Shown in pieces: positions 41,823 to 50,157 of a DNA stretch of 64,000 bases. Origin of the DNA: Pseudomonas hunanensis. Lineage in GTDB: Bacteria; Pseudomonadota; Gammaproteobacteria; Pseudomonadales; Pseudomonadaceae. The notes under the pieces are model-generated. The model did not search any database, was not told the DNA's origin, and saw only the letters and a program-made list of their open reading frames with translations. The position numbers and the translations under genes are program-made. Location of the stretch: positions 124,001 to 188,000 of the forward strand of contig NZ_QJRC01000098.1 in the NCBI RefSeq assembly GCF_013393325.1, given 5' to 3'. Numbering within the stretch: the first letter of the stretch is position 1; every line of letters begins with the position of its first letter.

Positions 41823-42737
41823 TCAACTTCCAGTGCCCTGCCCCACCAGCACCCCATCAACCTTCTGCCCATACAGGTTCACGCCATCATTGGCATGAAA
41901 CTTCACCCGCGTTTTCTCGATGGAACCCTCTACCAGGCGAGGGTCCTGTGGCCGTTCATGGCGGTTGATCCACGCCGCCACGTCCCAGGCTTGCTGGTCG
42001 CTGAGGCTGCCGGGCTTGCCCAGCGGCATGTTGTACTTGATGAACGACGCCGCCGTGTTGATGCGGTGCATGCCGGCGCCCCAGTTGTAGGAGTCCTTGC
42101 CCCACAGCGGCGGCATCACATACTCGCCCGCAACCTGCTGCCCTTCACCGTTGTCACCATGGCAAATGGCGCACTGCTCACGGTAAACCTGCTGGCCACG
42201 CTTGAAGTCATAACCACCCTGTGGCTGCGCCACCTCGGGGTATCCGCGCCCGGCGAGTTCCACGCCGGTCGGCGCCTTGGTCGACAGCCAGTAGGCGTAC
42301 ACCGCCAGCGCCGTCATTTGCGGGCTGTCGGCGGCCGGCGGCTTGCCGTTCATGCTGAACTGGAAGCAGCCCTGGATACGCTCGGCGTAGGTATTCACCT
42401 TGTCGTTCTTCTTGCGGTAAGCCGGGTACATCGGGTACGCGCCCCACATCGGTGCTGAATGCGCCAGCCGCCCTTGGTCGAGGTGGCAGTTGCTGCAGTT
42501 CATGCCATTGCCCACGGCCTCGGGCATCAGCCGGCGGGTGTCGACGAACAACGCATGGCCTTCGCGCACCATCTTGCCAAAGGCATTGTCGGGCAAATCG
42601 CTTTCATCGGGGGGTACGAACTGCGGCGCAGCCTGCACGCCGGGCACTTTCAACTGCGACTGGTCTTCCATGGCAATCGGCGCGGCCTGGGCACTGCCCA
42701 CGGCCAGCAGCAACATGGCTGGAATCAACGGCTTCAT
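41823..42737 (-). CDS. tsdA: Thiosulfate dehydrogenase, catalytic dihaem cytochrome c
   Basis: This 304-residue exported dihaem cytochrome has signal peptide MKPLIPAMLLLAVGSAQA and haem sites CSNCH near residue 81 and CAICH near residue 190. The segment IQGCFQFSMNGKPP matches the TsdA pattern, in which the Cys ligates the first haem iron. TsdA couples two thiosulfate molecules to tetrathionate in the periplasm. It overlaps tsdB by four bases (ATGA). TsdB serves as electron carrier in the P. stutzeri TsdBA complex; the same is inferred here. Confidence 0.85.
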   Translation of the reverse strand: MKPLIPAMLLLAVGSAQAAPIAMEDQSQLKVPGVQAAPQFVPPDESDLPDNAFGKMVREGHALFVDTRRLMPEAVGNGMNCSNCHLDQGRLAHSAPMWGAYPMYPAYRKKNDKVNTYAERIQGCFQFSMNGKPPAADSPQMTALAVYAYWLSTKAPTGVELAGRGYPEVAQPQGGYDFKRGQQVYREQCAICHGDNGEGQQVAGEYVMPPLWGKDSYNWGAGMHRINTAASFIKYNMPLGKPGSLSDQQAWDVAAWINRHERPQDPRLVEGSIEKTRVKFHANDGVNLYGQKVDGVLVGQGTGS

Positions 42738-43384
42738 GGCGTGACCTCCTGGCTGGCGGGGCGGGCGAAGAACTCGGCAACAGCCTTGATCTCGTCATCG
42801 GTCATGGCCTTGGCCACACCGACCATCAGTTGGTTGGGGTCATTGCTGCGGCTGCCGTCACGCCAGGCATTGAGCTGCGCTATCAGGTAACTGGCGGGCT
42901 GGCCGGCCAAGGGCGGGAAGTGTTCACCGACCCCGCCGCCACCCGGCCCATGGCATTGCACGCAGCCGGGAATCTGGCGGCTCCAGTCGCCGTACAGGGC
43001 CATGCGGGTGGTAGGGTCATCGGCAATTTGCTGGCGGCGCAGGTCGCCAGTGGGGGCTGCCGGCAGGCCGGCCAGGTAGCTGCTGACTGCCTCGATTTCA
43101 TCTTCGCTCAGGGCTTTGGCCAGCGGCTCCATCACCGGCTGCTTGCGGCTGCCGTTGCGCCAGTCATGCAACTGTTTGCTGAGGTAACCGGCTGGAAGCC
43201 CAGCCAAGCGTGGGAAGCCGGCAGCGGCAATGCCCTTGCCGTCCGGGCCATGGCAACCGAGGCAGGCCATGGCGGCGGGGTTGGCCCCGCCCTGGGAGAA
43301 GACCTTCTGGCCATCGACGGCATGCGCCTTGGGCAAGGCCAGGATCAGCAGGCTGCCGATCACGACGCGTCTCAACGGTGTCAT
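42734..43384 (-). CDS. tsdB: Dihaem c4-type cytochrome, electron acceptor of TsdA
   Basis: This 216-residue exported cytochrome has signal VVIGSLLILALPKAHA and two repeated class I haem domains with CLGCH (about residue 41) and CVQCH (about residue 142). Each is followed by FPRLAGLPAGYL or FPPLAGQPASYL. This duplicated c4 pattern and the position directly in front of tsdA are those of TsdB. The ATG at 43384 has an AAGGAG site 7 bp upstream; a GTG one codon earlier is rejected. Confidence 0.82.
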   Translation of the reverse strand: MTPLRRVVIGSLLILALPKAHAVDGQKVFSQGGANPAAMACLGCHGPDGKGIAAAGFPRLAGLPAGYLSKQLHDWRNGSRKQPVMEPLAKALSEDEIEAVSSYLAGLPAAPTGDLRRQQIADDPTTRMALYGDWSRQIPGCVQCHGPGGGGVGEHFPPLAGQPASYLIAQLNAWRDGSRSNDPNQLMVGVAKAMTDDEIKAVAEFFARPASQEVTP

Positions 43385-43461
43385 CACGAAGCTCCTTTTC
43401 TTTTGTTATATGTTTAGGCTCAAAACATATAAGTAAAGCAAGGAACAGCCGTTGCCTCAGA

Positions 43462-43821
43462 TCAACTTCCGGAGATGCATTGGGTTGCAGCAGTGCGCAC
43501 ATCACCCAGGCGCAGCGGGAAATTGTTCAGCCGCTCATGCAGTTTGATGCTGCTACCGCTGCCGCGCTTGTCGATATCCACCAGCGCCGCCGGGCCTGCC
43601 CCCGAGGTGAGCTTCTGCGGCACGATCAGCCGCAGGCCGTCACCACGCTGCTCTTCAGTCAGCGGGCCACGCGTATCGGCCAGCTTCTGCTTGACGCAAT
43701 CGGCATAGGCGCGCGGGCTCTTGCCAGAGATCACATCCAGCGTTTCACGCGATTGCTCCAGCTCGGTAACGCTCACGCAGCCACCGAGCGTCACCGTCAA
43801 CGCCGCCACCATCCACTTCAT
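43462..43821 (-). CDS. Small lipoprotein of unknown function
   Basis: This 119-residue protein has lipobox VTLGGC (Cys15) and a soluble domain VTELEQSRETLDVISGKSPRAYADCVKQKLADTRGPLTEEQRGDGLRLIVPQ. Two further Cys residues may form a disulfide. The ATG at 43821 with an AGAGGTG site is used; an in-frame extension to 44658 would be nearly 400 codons and runs antisense through two other genes. It diverges from the DUF1883 gene. No known domain recognised. Confidence 0.7.
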   Translation of the reverse strand: MKWMVAALTVTLGGCVSVTELEQSRETLDVISGKSPRAYADCVKQKLADTRGPLTEEQRGDGLRLIVPQKLTSGAGPAALVDIDKRGSGSSIKLHERLNNFPLRLGDVRTAATQCISGS

Positions 43822-43980
43822 TTGCAGCACCTCTGCCATCAAGAATTCGCTTCGACCACTGCCAGGCGGTTTTGCTCCCTGCTTTGGCAGAATTATCTGC
43901 GCCTGGCGAACAGCGCGGCAGTGTAACGGTACATCGTGGTATCTTTTGCCTTTGCAGATCCAAACCTTGCGGAGCATCAC

Positions 43981-44283
43981 ATGAAATTCGTACACCAGCG
44001 CGAGCACCTCAACGAGGACGACATCGTCGTCATCGAGTGCTCTCAGCGCTGCAATATCCGCCTGATGAACGACGCCAACTTCCGCAGCTTCAAGAACGGC
44101 GGCCGTCATACTTACCACGGCGGCCATTTCGAGAAGTTCCCGGCGAAGATCACCGTGCCCAGCACCGGCTTCTGGAACATCACCATCGATACCGTGACCA
44201 CACGCCCGATCTCGGTCACTCGCAAGCCAACCCTGACCCACAAGATCAAGATCATCCGTCGTTCGTCGTCGAAACTCAGATAA
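43981..44283 (+). CDS. DUF1883-family protein
   Basis: This 100-residue basic protein begins MKFVHQREHLNEDDIVVIECSQRCNIRLMNDANF. It has GGRHTYHGGHFEKFPAKITVPSTGFWNITIDT in the middle and a Lys/Arg-rich end. It matches DUF1883, a family with a small beta fold, in some proteins fused to TIR domains; this link is from memory. A GGAG site precedes the ATG at 43981. A 56-residue gene follows after 7 bp. Confidence 0.7.
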   Translation: MKFVHQREHLNEDDIVVIECSQRCNIRLMNDANFRSFKNGGRHTYHGGHFEKFPAKITVPSTGFWNITIDTVTTRPISVTRKPTLTHKIKIIRRSSSKLR

Positions 44284-44290
44284 GGCCACC

Positions 44291-44461
44291 ATGACCCAGA
44301 CCATCAAGTACGTCATCAAATACAAGCTCGACGGCCAGCGTCGTTGGGACTTCGCGCTGATGCCCGATGCCTCGCAGGAACAAGCCCTTGAGGCCCTGCG
44401 CAAGATCCACGGTGAAGACGCCGAGAAAATCAGCGACATCCAGGTCAGCAAAGCCCTGTAA
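44291..44461 (+). CDS. 56-residue conserved small protein
   Basis: ATG at 44291 to TAA at 44459-44461 encodes MTQTIKYVIKYKLDGQRR and so on to the end IQVSKAL. The middle shows an amphipathic helix (SQEQALEALRKIHGEDAEKI). AAGG lies just ahead. It starts 7 bp after the DUF1883 gene, so both are probably cotranscribed. No family is recognised; codon use is normal for the window, which supports a real gene. Confidence 0.6.
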   Translation: MTQTIKYVIKYKLDGQRRWDFALMPDASQEQALEALRKIHGEDAEKISDIQVSKAL

Positions 44462-44512
44462 AAACCGCCACAAGCCCCCGCCGCGCCGCTCGCCCCACGC
44501 AAGGAGAATCGC

Positions 44513-45598
44513 ATGAGCCACTGGCCCGACCGCCGTATCCTCGACCTGCTGGGCATCGAGTTGCCCATTCTGCAGGCGCCCATGGCGGGGGCGACCGGCT
44601 CACCCATGGCCATTGCCGTGGGCCTGGCAGGTGGGCTGGGCGCCCTGCCCTGCGCCATGCTCAGCGGCGAGCAAGTGCGTGCCGAAATCGCCGCGTTCCG
44701 CGCTGGCTGCCCGGGGCGCCCGCTTAACCTGAACTTCTTTTGCCACCAGCCGCCAGCGCCCGATGCCGAGCACGATGCGCGCTGGAAGCAGGCCCTTGAA
44801 CCTTATTACAACGAAGTGGGTGCCGATTTCGCGGCGCCCACGCCGGTGTCCAACCGTGCGCCTTTCGACGAGCAAAGCTGCCAGCTGGTCGAAGCCTTGC
44901 GCCCGGAGGTGGTGAGCTTCCACTTCGGCCTACCCCAGGCCGAACTGCTGCAGCGGGTAAAAGCCAGCGGTGCCAAGGTGCTCTCCAGTGCCACTACGGT
45001 GGAAGAGGCCATCTGGCTGGAACACAACGGTTGCGACGCGATCATCGCCATGGGGTATGAAGCCGGTGGCCATCGCGGCATGTTCCTGAGTGACGACATC
45101 ACCAGCCAGATCGGTACGTTCGCCCTGGTACCCCAGATTGCCGATGCGGTCGGCGTCCCGGTGATTGCCGCGGGTGGCATCGGCGACCACCGTGGGCTGG
45201 TGGCGGCGCTGGCCCTGGGTGCCTCGGCAGTGCAGATCGGCACGGCTTACCTGTTTTGCCCCGAGGCCAAGGTTTCGCCAGCGCATCGCCGGGCGCTGGA
45301 CAGCGCGTCTGCCAGCGACACGGCGCTGACCAACCTGTTCACCGGCCGCCCCGCGCGGGGTATCAACAACCGCATCATGCGCGAGCTGGGGCCGATGAGC
45401 GCGCTGGCGCCACGCTTCCCGCTGGCGGGTGGGGCATTGATGCCTTTGCGGGCGATCACCGATCCGCTGGGCAATAGTGACTTCAGCAATCTGTGGTCGG
45501 GGCAGGCGTTGCGGCTGGGACGGCACATGCCGGCAGGTGAGCTGACCCAGGAAGTTGCCGAAAAGGCACTGGCCGTGGTTGGGCACCAGGCTATTTGA
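44513..45598 (+). CDS. Nitronate monooxygenase family flavoprotein
   Basis: This 361-residue TIM-barrel FMN enzyme belongs to the class I nitronate monooxygenase/2-nitropropane dioxygenase group. Typical segments are LPILQAPMAGATGSPMAIAVGLAGGLGALP, GCDAIIAMGYEAGGHRGMF with the catalytic His, VIAAGGIGDHRGLVAALALGASAVQIGTAYL and SGQALRLGRHMPAGE. It oxidises nitronates such as propionate 3-nitronate to aldehydes. The AAGGAG site lies ahead of the ATG. Confidence 0.82.
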   Translation: MSHWPDRRILDLLGIELPILQAPMAGATGSPMAIAVGLAGGLGALPCAMLSGEQVRAEIAAFRAGCPGRPLNLNFFCHQPPAPDAEHDARWKQALEPYYNEVGADFAAPTPVSNRAPFDEQSCQLVEALRPEVVSFHFGLPQAELLQRVKASGAKVLSSATTVEEAIWLEHNGCDAIIAMGYEAGGHRGMFLSDDITSQIGTFALVPQIADAVGVPVIAAGGIGDHRGLVAALALGASAVQIGTAYLFCPEAKVSPAHRRALDSASASDTALTNLFTGRPARGINNRIMRELGPMSALAPRFPLAGGALMPLRAITDPLGNSDFSNLWSGQALRLGRHMPAGELTQEVAEKALAVVGHQAI

Positions 45599-45632
45599 AT
45601 GGCAGGTCTGGCCTCTTCCCGGCAAATGGCTT

Positions 45633-45660
45633 ATCGCTATATAGTTCAGCACATAACGAT
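45633..45660. promoter_or_regulatory. ModE-like operator before modABC
   Basis: The inverted segment starts ATCGCTATATAG and ends CACATAACGAT. Half-sites CGCTATAT and ACATAACG resemble those of the E. coli ModE site. It lies 21 bp before the modA ATG. Repression by molybdate-loaded ModE is inferred; no modE gene is in the window. Confidence 0.6.
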
Positions 45661-45680
45661 AACCCCAAGGAGCTGTCTTC

Positions 45681-46439
45681 ATGCGTATCCGCCCGTCCCA
45701 CCTGGCCTTCACTGCCCTGGCCAGCCTGTTCGCCTTCAACACTGCCTGGGCCGACGAAGTCCAGGTCGCGGTCGCAGCCAACTTCACAGCCCCCATCCAG
45801 GCCATCGCCAAAGACTTCGAGAAAGACACCGGCCACAAACTGGTCGCTGCCTACGGTGCCACCGGGCAGTTCTACGCCCAGATCAAGAACGGCGCACCCT
45901 TCGAAGTGTTCCTCGCCGCCGACGACAGCACCCCGAAGAAGCTTGAAGAAGAGAAGGAAATCGTCCCCGGCTCGCGCTTTACCTACGCCATCGGCACCTT
46001 GGCCCTGTGGTCTGCGAAGGAAGGCTACGTGGATGCCAAGGGTGAAGTGTTGAAAAAGAACGCATACAAACACCTGTCCATCGCCAACCCGAAAGCGGCA
46101 CCTTACGGCCTGGCCGCCACTCAGGTACTGGACAAGCTGAAGCTCACCGAAGCCACCAAAGGCAAGATTGTCGAAGGCCAGAACATCACCCAGGCCTTCC
46201 AGTTTGTTTCCACCGGCAACGCCGAGCTGGGCTTCGTCGCCCTGTCGCAGATCTACAAGGACGGCAAGGTGACCAATGGCTCGGCCTGGATCGTGCCGTC
46301 CAACCTGCACGACCCGATCCGCCAGGACGCCGTCATCCTCAACAAAGGCAAGGACAATGCGGCCGCCAAAGCACTGGTCGAATATCTCAAAGGCCCGAAA
46401 GCCGCAGCGGTGATCAAGTCCTACGGTTATGAACTCTGA
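45681..46439 (+). CDS. modA: Molybdate ABC transporter, periplasmic binding protein
   Basis: This 252-residue protein has a cleavable signal peptide ending NTAWA and the ModA core VQVAVAANFTAPIQAIAKDFEKDTGHKLVAAYGATGQFYAQIKNGAPFEVFLAAD, where the anion-binding Ser/Thr residues lie. It captures molybdate or tungstate in the periplasm. Its stop overlaps the modB start (TGATG). Its promoter has a ModE-like operator. Gene order modABC is intact. Confidence 0.94.
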   Translation: MRIRPSHLAFTALASLFAFNTAWADEVQVAVAANFTAPIQAIAKDFEKDTGHKLVAAYGATGQFYAQIKNGAPFEVFLAADDSTPKKLEEEKEIVPGSRFTYAIGTLALWSAKEGYVDAKGEVLKKNAYKHLSIANPKAAPYGLAATQVLDKLKLTEATKGKIVEGQNITQAFQFVSTGNAELGFVALSQIYKDGKVTNGSAWIVPSNLHDPIRQDAVILNKGKDNAAAKALVEYLKGPKAAAVIKSYGYEL

Positions 46440-47119
46440 TGCCACTGGATGCCAGTGACTTAGGTGCCATCTGGCTGACCGTGAAACTGGCCAGCCTGAC
46501 CACCCTGATCCTGCTGGTTATCGGCACTCCCATCGCCTGGTGGCTGGCGCGCACGCGCTCATGGCTGCGCGGGCCGGTGGGGGCGGTGGTGGCATTGCCC
46601 CTGGTGCTGCCACCAACGGTGATCGGTTTCTACCTGCTGATCGCCCTCGGCCCACACGGCTGGCTCGGCCAGGCTACCCAGGCGCTGGGCCTGGGTACCG
46701 TGGTGTTCAGCTTCACGGGCCTGGTGATCGGCTCGACGGTGTATTCCATGCCGTTCGTGGTGCAGCCGCTGCAAAATGCCTTTGGCGCGATCGGCCAGCG
46801 GCCGCTGGAAGTCGCCGCCACACTGCGCGCCAGCCCATGGGACACCTTCTTTCATGTGGTACTGCCGCTGGCCCGCCCCGGCTTCGTCACTGCCAGCATC
46901 CTCGGCTTCGCCCATACCGTGGGCGAGTTTGGCGTGGTGCTGATGATCGGTGGCAACATCCCCGACAAGACCCGCGTGGTCTCGGTGCAAATCTTCGATC
47001 ACGTCGAAGCCATGGAGTATTCGCAAGCCCACTGGCTGGCCGGTGCCATGCTGGTGTTCTCTTTCCTGGTGCTGCTCCTGCTGTACGCCGGACGCCGCGG
47101 CAAAGCTGGCTGGAGCTGA
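46439..47119 (+). CDS. modB: Molybdate ABC transporter, permease
   Basis: This 226-residue inner-membrane permease has about five membrane spans. The EAA-type cytoplasmic loop is EVAATLRASPWDTFFHVVLPLARPGFVTA near residue 122. It forms the translocation channel between ModA and ModC. It shares one base with modA and is followed by modC after one base. Confidence 0.94.
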   Translation: MPLDASDLGAIWLTVKLASLTTLILLVIGTPIAWWLARTRSWLRGPVGAVVALPLVLPPTVIGFYLLIALGPHGWLGQATQALGLGTVVFSFTGLVIGSTVYSMPFVVQPLQNAFGAIGQRPLEVAATLRASPWDTFFHVVLPLARPGFVTASILGFAHTVGEFGVVLMIGGNIPDKTRVVSVQIFDHVEAMEYSQAHWLAGAMLVFSFLVLLLLYAGRRGKAGWS

Positions 47120-47120
47120 A

Positions 47121-48212
47121 ATGACCGCATCGATTGTGGCGCGCCTGAAACTGGCGCGCGACGACTTTACCCTGGACGTCGACCTGCACCTGCCTGGGCG
47201 CGGTATCAGCGCGCTGTTTGGCCACTCCGGCTCTGGCAAGACCAGCTGCCTGCGCTGTCTGGCGGGGTTGGAACGCGCTGCTAGCGCGTACATCGAAGTC
47301 AACGGCGAGGTCTGGGAAGACAGCACCCGTGGCTACTTCCAGCCCCCCCACTTGCGCCCGGTGGGCTATGTGTTCCAGGAGGCCAGCCTGTTTGCGCACC
47401 TGTCGGTGCGCGGCAACCTGGAGTTCGGCTGGCGCCGGGTAGCCGCCGCTGAGCGCAAGGTCAGCCTCGACCAGGCGTGCCAGCTGCTAGGTATCGGGCA
47501 CTTGTTGGAACGCCGCCCGGCAACCCTGTCGGGCGGCGAGGCGCAGCGCGTGGGTATTGCTCGCGCCCTGCTCAGCAGCCCAAGGCTGCTGTTGATGGAC
47601 GAGCCGCTGGCGGCCCTCGACGGGCCGCGCAAGCGCGAGATCCTGCCGTACCTGGAGCGCCTGCACGACGAACTGGACATCCCCCTGGTGTATGTCAGCC
47701 ATGCCCAGGATGAAGTAGCGCGACTGGCCGACCACCTGGTGTTGCTGGAGCAAGGCCAGGCAGTCGCCAGCGGCCCGATTGGCCAAACCCTGGCGCGCCT
47801 CGACCTCTCGCTGGCCCAGGGCGAGGATGCCGGCGTGGTGTTCGAAGGCATGGTCGTGGGGCATGACCCGCACTACGACCTGCTCGACTTGCGCCTGCCC
47901 GGCAGCAGCGGGCCGCTGCTGCGCATTGCTCACCCGGCGCAGGTGATGGGCAGCACGCTGCGGGTCAAGGTACAGGCCCGGGACGTCAGCCTGGCGCTGG
48001 CGGCCGACAGCACATCGAGCATCCTCAACCGCCTGCCAGTATGTGTGCGCGAGAGCCGCCCGGCGGCCAACCCGGCGCATGTACTGGTCAGCCTGGATGC
48101 CGGTGGCAATGCCTTGCTTGCACGTATCACCCGCTTCTCGGCAGACCAGCTCGGCTTGCACACAGGCCAGGTACTGTTCGCCCAGATCAAGTCGGTGGCC
48201 CTTTTGGGCTGA
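47121..48212 (+). CDS. modC: Molybdate ABC transporter, ATP-binding protein
   Basis: This 363-residue ATPase has Walker A GHSGSGKTS near residue 34, signature LSGGEAQRVGIARALL, and Walker B LLLMDEPLAALD. A C-terminal regulatory TOBE/mop-like domain (LRVKVQARDVSLAL...) binds molybdate in relatives. The true ATG is at 47121; the open frame extends 57 codons upstream within modB only by chance. Confidence 0.94.
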   Translation: MTASIVARLKLARDDFTLDVDLHLPGRGISALFGHSGSGKTSCLRCLAGLERAASAYIEVNGEVWEDSTRGYFQPPHLRPVGYVFQEASLFAHLSVRGNLEFGWRRVAAAERKVSLDQACQLLGIGHLLERRPATLSGGEAQRVGIARALLSSPRLLLMDEPLAALDGPRKREILPYLERLHDELDIPLVYVSHAQDEVARLADHLVLLEQGQAVASGPIGQTLARLDLSLAQGEDAGVVFEGMVVGHDPHYDLLDLRLPGSSGPLLRIAHPAQVMGSTLRVKVQARDVSLALAADSTSSILNRLPVCVRESRPAANPAHVLVSLDAGGNALLARITRFSADQLGLHTGQVLFAQIKSVALLG

Positions 48213-48269
48213 GCATCCTTCGCACGGCTGTTGTCCACTGATCAGTGACTTGATCGAGGCCAGCCCCTG

Positions 48270-49292
48270 ATGCTCGACTGCCCCCTGCCACGCACCCTGC
48301 ACTACGTTGACGACAGCCAGCCAGGCATGACCCGGCGACGCTGGCGCGACCGTTTCATCTACCTGGATGCCGACGGCCAGCGGGTGCGCGACAGCGACAC
48401 CTTGGCGCGCATCGCCGCGCTGGTGATTCCCCCGGCCTACACCGATGTATGGATCTGCGCCGACCCGCAGGGCCACCTGCAGGCCACCGGTCGCGATGCC
48501 CGTGGCCGCAAGCAGTACCGCTATCACGCGCAGTGGCGCGAACTGCGTGACCAACACAAGTATGGGCGCATGCTGGCCTTTGCCCAGGCACTACCAAAGC
48601 TGCGCGCGCAACTGGAAGCCCACCTGGCGCGGCCAGGGCTGGACCGGGAAAAGGTCATGGCATTGGTGGTGAGCCTGCTGGACCACACCCTGATCCGCAT
48701 TGGTAACCAGCGTTACCTGCGCGACAACCAGTCTTATGGCCTGACGACCCTGCGTAACCGCCATGTGCAGGTCAAAGGCAGCACCATTCGCTTTCAATTT
48801 CGCGGCAAGCGTGGCGTCGAACACAACGTCACCCTCAACGACCGACGCCTGGCCAGCCTGCTCAAACGCTGCATGGAGCTGCCTGGCCAGACACTGTTTC
48901 AATACCTGGACGAAGACGGCCAGCGCCACAGCGTAGGCTCCAGCGAGGTCAACCAATTCCTGCAGCAGTTGACCGGCGCAGACTTCACCGCCAAGGACTA
49001 CCGCACCTGGGCCGGCAGCAGCCTGGCGTTGGACCTGCTCAAACCCCTGGCCTGGGAACCGGAGAGTGAAGCCAAACGCCAGGTCGCCGCGATAGTCCGC
49101 CAGGTCGCCACGCGCCTGGGCAATACGCCGGCAGTGTGCAGACGCTGCTACATCCATCCGGCAGTGCTGGAGCACTATGCCCAGGGACGTCTGGCCCAAT
49201 TGCCCAAGAGCCGCGTGCGCAAAGGCCTGGACCCCGAGGAAGTGGCCTTGCTGCTGTTTCTTCAGGTACTCGAGGAACAGGACGGCGATTAA
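48270..49292 (+). CDS. DNA topoisomerase IB, poxvirus type
   Basis: This 340-residue type IB topoisomerase resembles bacterial homologues of the vaccinia enzyme. The N-terminal domain YRYHAQWRELRDQHKYGRMLAFAQALP is followed by the catalytic region LIRIGNQRYLRDNQSYGLTTLRNRHVQVKG with catalytic arginine and lysine. The active-site Tyr294 is in CRRCYIHP. It relaxes supercoils through a 3'-phosphotyrosine link. The gene starts 57 bp after modC but is not functionally related. Confidence 0.88.
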   Translation: MLDCPLPRTLHYVDDSQPGMTRRRWRDRFIYLDADGQRVRDSDTLARIAALVIPPAYTDVWICADPQGHLQATGRDARGRKQYRYHAQWRELRDQHKYGRMLAFAQALPKLRAQLEAHLARPGLDREKVMALVVSLLDHTLIRIGNQRYLRDNQSYGLTTLRNRHVQVKGSTIRFQFRGKRGVEHNVTLNDRRLASLLKRCMELPGQTLFQYLDEDGQRHSVGSSEVNQFLQQLTGADFTAKDYRTWAGSSLALDLLKPLAWEPESEAKRQVAAIVRQVATRLGNTPAVCRRCYIHPAVLEHYAQGRLAQLPKSRVRKGLDPEEVALLLFLQVLEEQDGD

Positions 49293-49545
49293 GAGTGTCT
49301 ATTCAGCCCATGATGCGAAGAAATTTCCCATTAGCCGCCAAGCCCCCTATTCTTGCCATCGAGCACCTTGGCCGACAAACCGTTGACGGTTTGCATCGGC
49401 ACCTGCAACTGAAGACACGCAACAGAATTTGTCTGTCGGGGAATTACTATCCGCCGAAAGCGTCTTTAATGAGAAGGAAGAGGGACAAGCTCCCGCCGTT
49501 GCGGCAACTAGCCCTGCGGACTTTTACATCACCAAGGAGAACTAC

Positions 49546-49743
49546 ATGCTGATACTCACCCGTAAGGTTGGCGAAAGCATCGTCATCAACGATGACATCA
49601 AAGTCACCATTCTGGGCGTCAAAGGGATGCAGGTGAGGATCGGTATCGATGCACCTAAAGATGTCCAGGTCCATCGCGAAGAAATCTTCAAGCGCATCCA
49701 GGCCGGCAGCCCAGCCCCGGAGAAGCACGACGACTCGCACTGA
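49546..49743 (+). CDS. csrA: CsrA/Rsm-family RNA-binding translational regulator
   Basis: This 65-residue protein opens MLILTRKVGESIVINDDI and has the RNA-contact VHREEIFKRI near residue 42. The ATG at 49546 follows an AAGGAG site. The 5' leader contains five GGA motifs (from 49440 to the ribosome site), as expected for autoregulation. P. putida has several paralogues (RsmA, RsmE, RsmI); the position downstream of modABC and topoisomerase IB and the divergent C-terminus suggest RsmI, which I cannot prove. Confidence 0.9.
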   Translation: MLILTRKVGESIVINDDIKVTILGVKGMQVRIGIDAPKDVQVHREEIFKRIQAGSPAPEKHDDSH

Positions 49744-49788
49744 GCCCAAACTCTTCGAGGGGTGCATGGAAGCGCTCGACCGCCAGCC

Positions 49789-50157
49789 TCAGGTGCCCAG
49801 CAACTGACGCACTTTGGCGATCATCTCATCCATGTCGAATGGTTTGTCGAATATGGCGGCGAACAGGGCCGGGCATCCTTGGCTGGCCTGCGCGCCGCTC
49901 ATGAGAATGACCGGCAACTCGCTTAACGCCGGGTCCTCGCGCATCGCACGCACCAGCTCCTCACCATTGAGCAGCGGCATCATGTAATCGGTGATGACCA
50001 GTTGCACGCGCTTTTCCTTCAGCGCCTCCAGCGCCTTGCAGCCATTACTGGCCTTTTCCACCAGGTAACCTTCGTCCTCCAGGGCAAAGCCGAGGATATC
50101 GGCGATCAGGTACTCGTCATCGACGATCAGGATCGTGTTCATCGGCCCGTCCGTCAC
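49789..50157 (-). CDS. Single-domain response regulator
   Basis: This 122-residue receiver domain has the acidic pocket VDDEY, the phosphorylatable Asp in VITDYMMPLL (Asp52 counted from the ATG at 50142) and the switch Lys in IFDKPFDMDEM. No output domain is present. The GTG at 50157 overlaps the KaiC-like stop by GTGA, indicating coupled translation; the ATG at 50142 is an alternative. It is the third gene of a kinase-KaiC-regulator operon and likely receives phosphate from the kinase. Confidence 0.85.
   Translation of the reverse strand: MTDGPMNTILIVDDEYLIADILGFALEDEGYLVEKASNGCKALEALKEKRVQLVITDYMMPLLNGEELVRAMREDPALSELPVILMSGAQASQGCPALFAAIFDKPFDMDEMIAKVRQLLGT

Noticed and set aside
43822..44658. 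N-terminal extension of the lipoprotein frame at 43462
   Set aside because: It would run antisense through DUF1883 and the 56-residue gene and bury a clear lipobox start at 43821.
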